From assembly GCA_964422785.1 (NCBI GenBank), contig CAYRCJ010000006.1, positions 1-30,975 on the forward strand: a stretch of 30,975 nt of DNA, given 5' to 3'. The first letter of the stretch is position 1; every line of letters starts with the position of its first letter. This DNA comes from CAYRCJ01 sp964422785 (GTDB lineage: Bacteria; Patescibacteriota; Minisyncoccia; UBA11713; 2-01-FULL-45-33). The notes beneath the pieces are model-generated. The model saw nothing but the letters and a program-made list of their open reading frames with translations, was not told where the DNA came from and did not search any database. Made by a program: the position numbers and the translations under genes. This document shows, one piece after another, positions 30,468 through 30,975 of the stretch.

Positions 30468-30975
30468 ATGAAAAATTTTAATAAGTATTCAATAGTGACT
30501 TTAATGACCGCTTCTTTGGTTTTTGGCTTTGCCGGACCAATGACTGCGTTCGCGGCCGGCCCACTGCCGGTCAATCTTTTATCGATATCAACGAATAGCA
30601 TTGTACTTTTGTCAAAAACAGGAATTACAAACACCGGAAGCCATATTTCCGTTATAACCGGCAATATAGGTTCGAGCCCGATTACCGCGGCCGCGATGGA
30701 CAATGTATTTTGTTCAGAAATAACCGGGACAATATATGGAGTGGACGCGGCATATACAGGCAGCGGCACTACATCATGTTTTGCCGGTAATCCGCCATTG
30801 GCCAATAAGACCTTGGTGGACAACGCGGTGCTCGATATGGGAACTGCCTACACCGATGCCGCTGGAAGAACAGGTCCTACTGCAACCGAACTGGGGGCCG
30901 GAAATATCGGCGGGATGACGCTTGCTCCAGAACTATACAAATAGAGTACCGACGTTACAATACCAACCAATGTTA
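30468..30975 (+). pseudogene. Second ice-binding-like (DUF3494) gene, interrupted by in-frame TAG; runs off the window
   Basis: ATG 30468 opens a frame like the gene at 24236: same start MKNF, a signal peptide ending AFA-AGPLPVN, then DUF3494 blocks IVLLSKTGITNTGSH, GNIGSSPITAAAM, NAVLDMGTAYTDAAGRTGPT and TELGAGNIGGMTLAPELYK. There it meets TAG (30942-30944), exactly where the first copy has TGG (Trp of GLYKW). The same frame continues with STDVTIPTNV, matching GTGVTIPTDV of the first copy, so the downstream part is still homologous. A neighbouring Gly is also changed to Glu. It is either a decaying copy, a sequencing error or a readthrough stop. As it stands it encodes 158 residues, too short for the fold. 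Confidence 0.8.

Noticed and set aside
30942..30944. TAG as a recoded amino acid across the genome
   Set aside because: The gene at 2071 ends in TAG immediately before murJ, and the 9465 gene ends in TAG before a terminator, so TAG works as a stop here. A nonsense change or sequence error is simpler.

Overview
The window looks like part of a Patescibacteria (CPR, probably Parcubacteria) chromosome. This is an inference from gene content: many short orphan membrane proteins, a Gram-positive-like envelope (sortase, LPxTG proteins, FtsEX, MurJ), tRNAs without an encoded CCA, and densely packed genes, often with no recognisable Shine-Dalgarno site. UGA acts as a stop here: prfB carries the classical CUU-UGA-C frameshift site, so this is not a UGA-glycine lineage.

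Layout. 1-1350: the 3' end of an acyl-CoA synthetase and an orphan membrane protein. 1354-2004 (minus): RNase P RNA and a small MerR-type HTH protein. 2071-7922: a tight run of an O-antigen-polymerase-like protein with a TPR tail, murJ and lepA. 7926-9720: a 34-residue membrane microprotein divergent from an FtsB-like protein, a SurA-N-like membrane protein, tRNA-Gly(CCC), and two small orphan proteins. 9815-12257: an overlapping cassette of a degenerate M23 protein, a lytic transglycosylase and signal peptidase I. 12331-15325: a short anchored protein and a large secreted protein with eight Cys-rich repeats and a LamG-like C-terminus. 15333-18156: tRNA-Thr(CGT, minus), prfB (frameshifted), ftsE and ftsX. 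18210-22760: mostly minus strand, with isocitrate lyase, a Nudix hydrolase, a nucleoside-deoxyribosyltransferase-like protein, orphan membrane proteins and tRNA-Gln(CTG). 22831-24105: a GIY-YIG protein, an intact M23 peptidase and a 46-residue lmo0937-type protein.

24236-30975 is the most distinctive part, apparently a surface-display locus. It has two ice-binding-like (DUF3494) proteins, the second broken by an in-frame TAG. Between them lie a 943-residue beta-helix/DUF11 protein, a DUF11 protein with a canonical LPNTG sorting signal, and a sortase that itself carries a peptidoglycan-binding domain and an LPNTG-TM tail. Related peptidoglycan-binding modules occur in three of the proteins, and four copies of one Ca-loop DUF11 domain occur in two. 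Together they suggest a self-contained system for exporting adhesin-like or ice-binding-like proteins and attaching them to the wall.

Two expression modes are visible. Some genes have a clear Shine-Dalgarno site (656, 9465, 9815, aceA). At least eight have a TATAAT-like box ending only 6-8 nt before the start codon, which implies leaderless mRNAs. Hairpins with a CCGAT-N4-ATCGG core end many transcription units.
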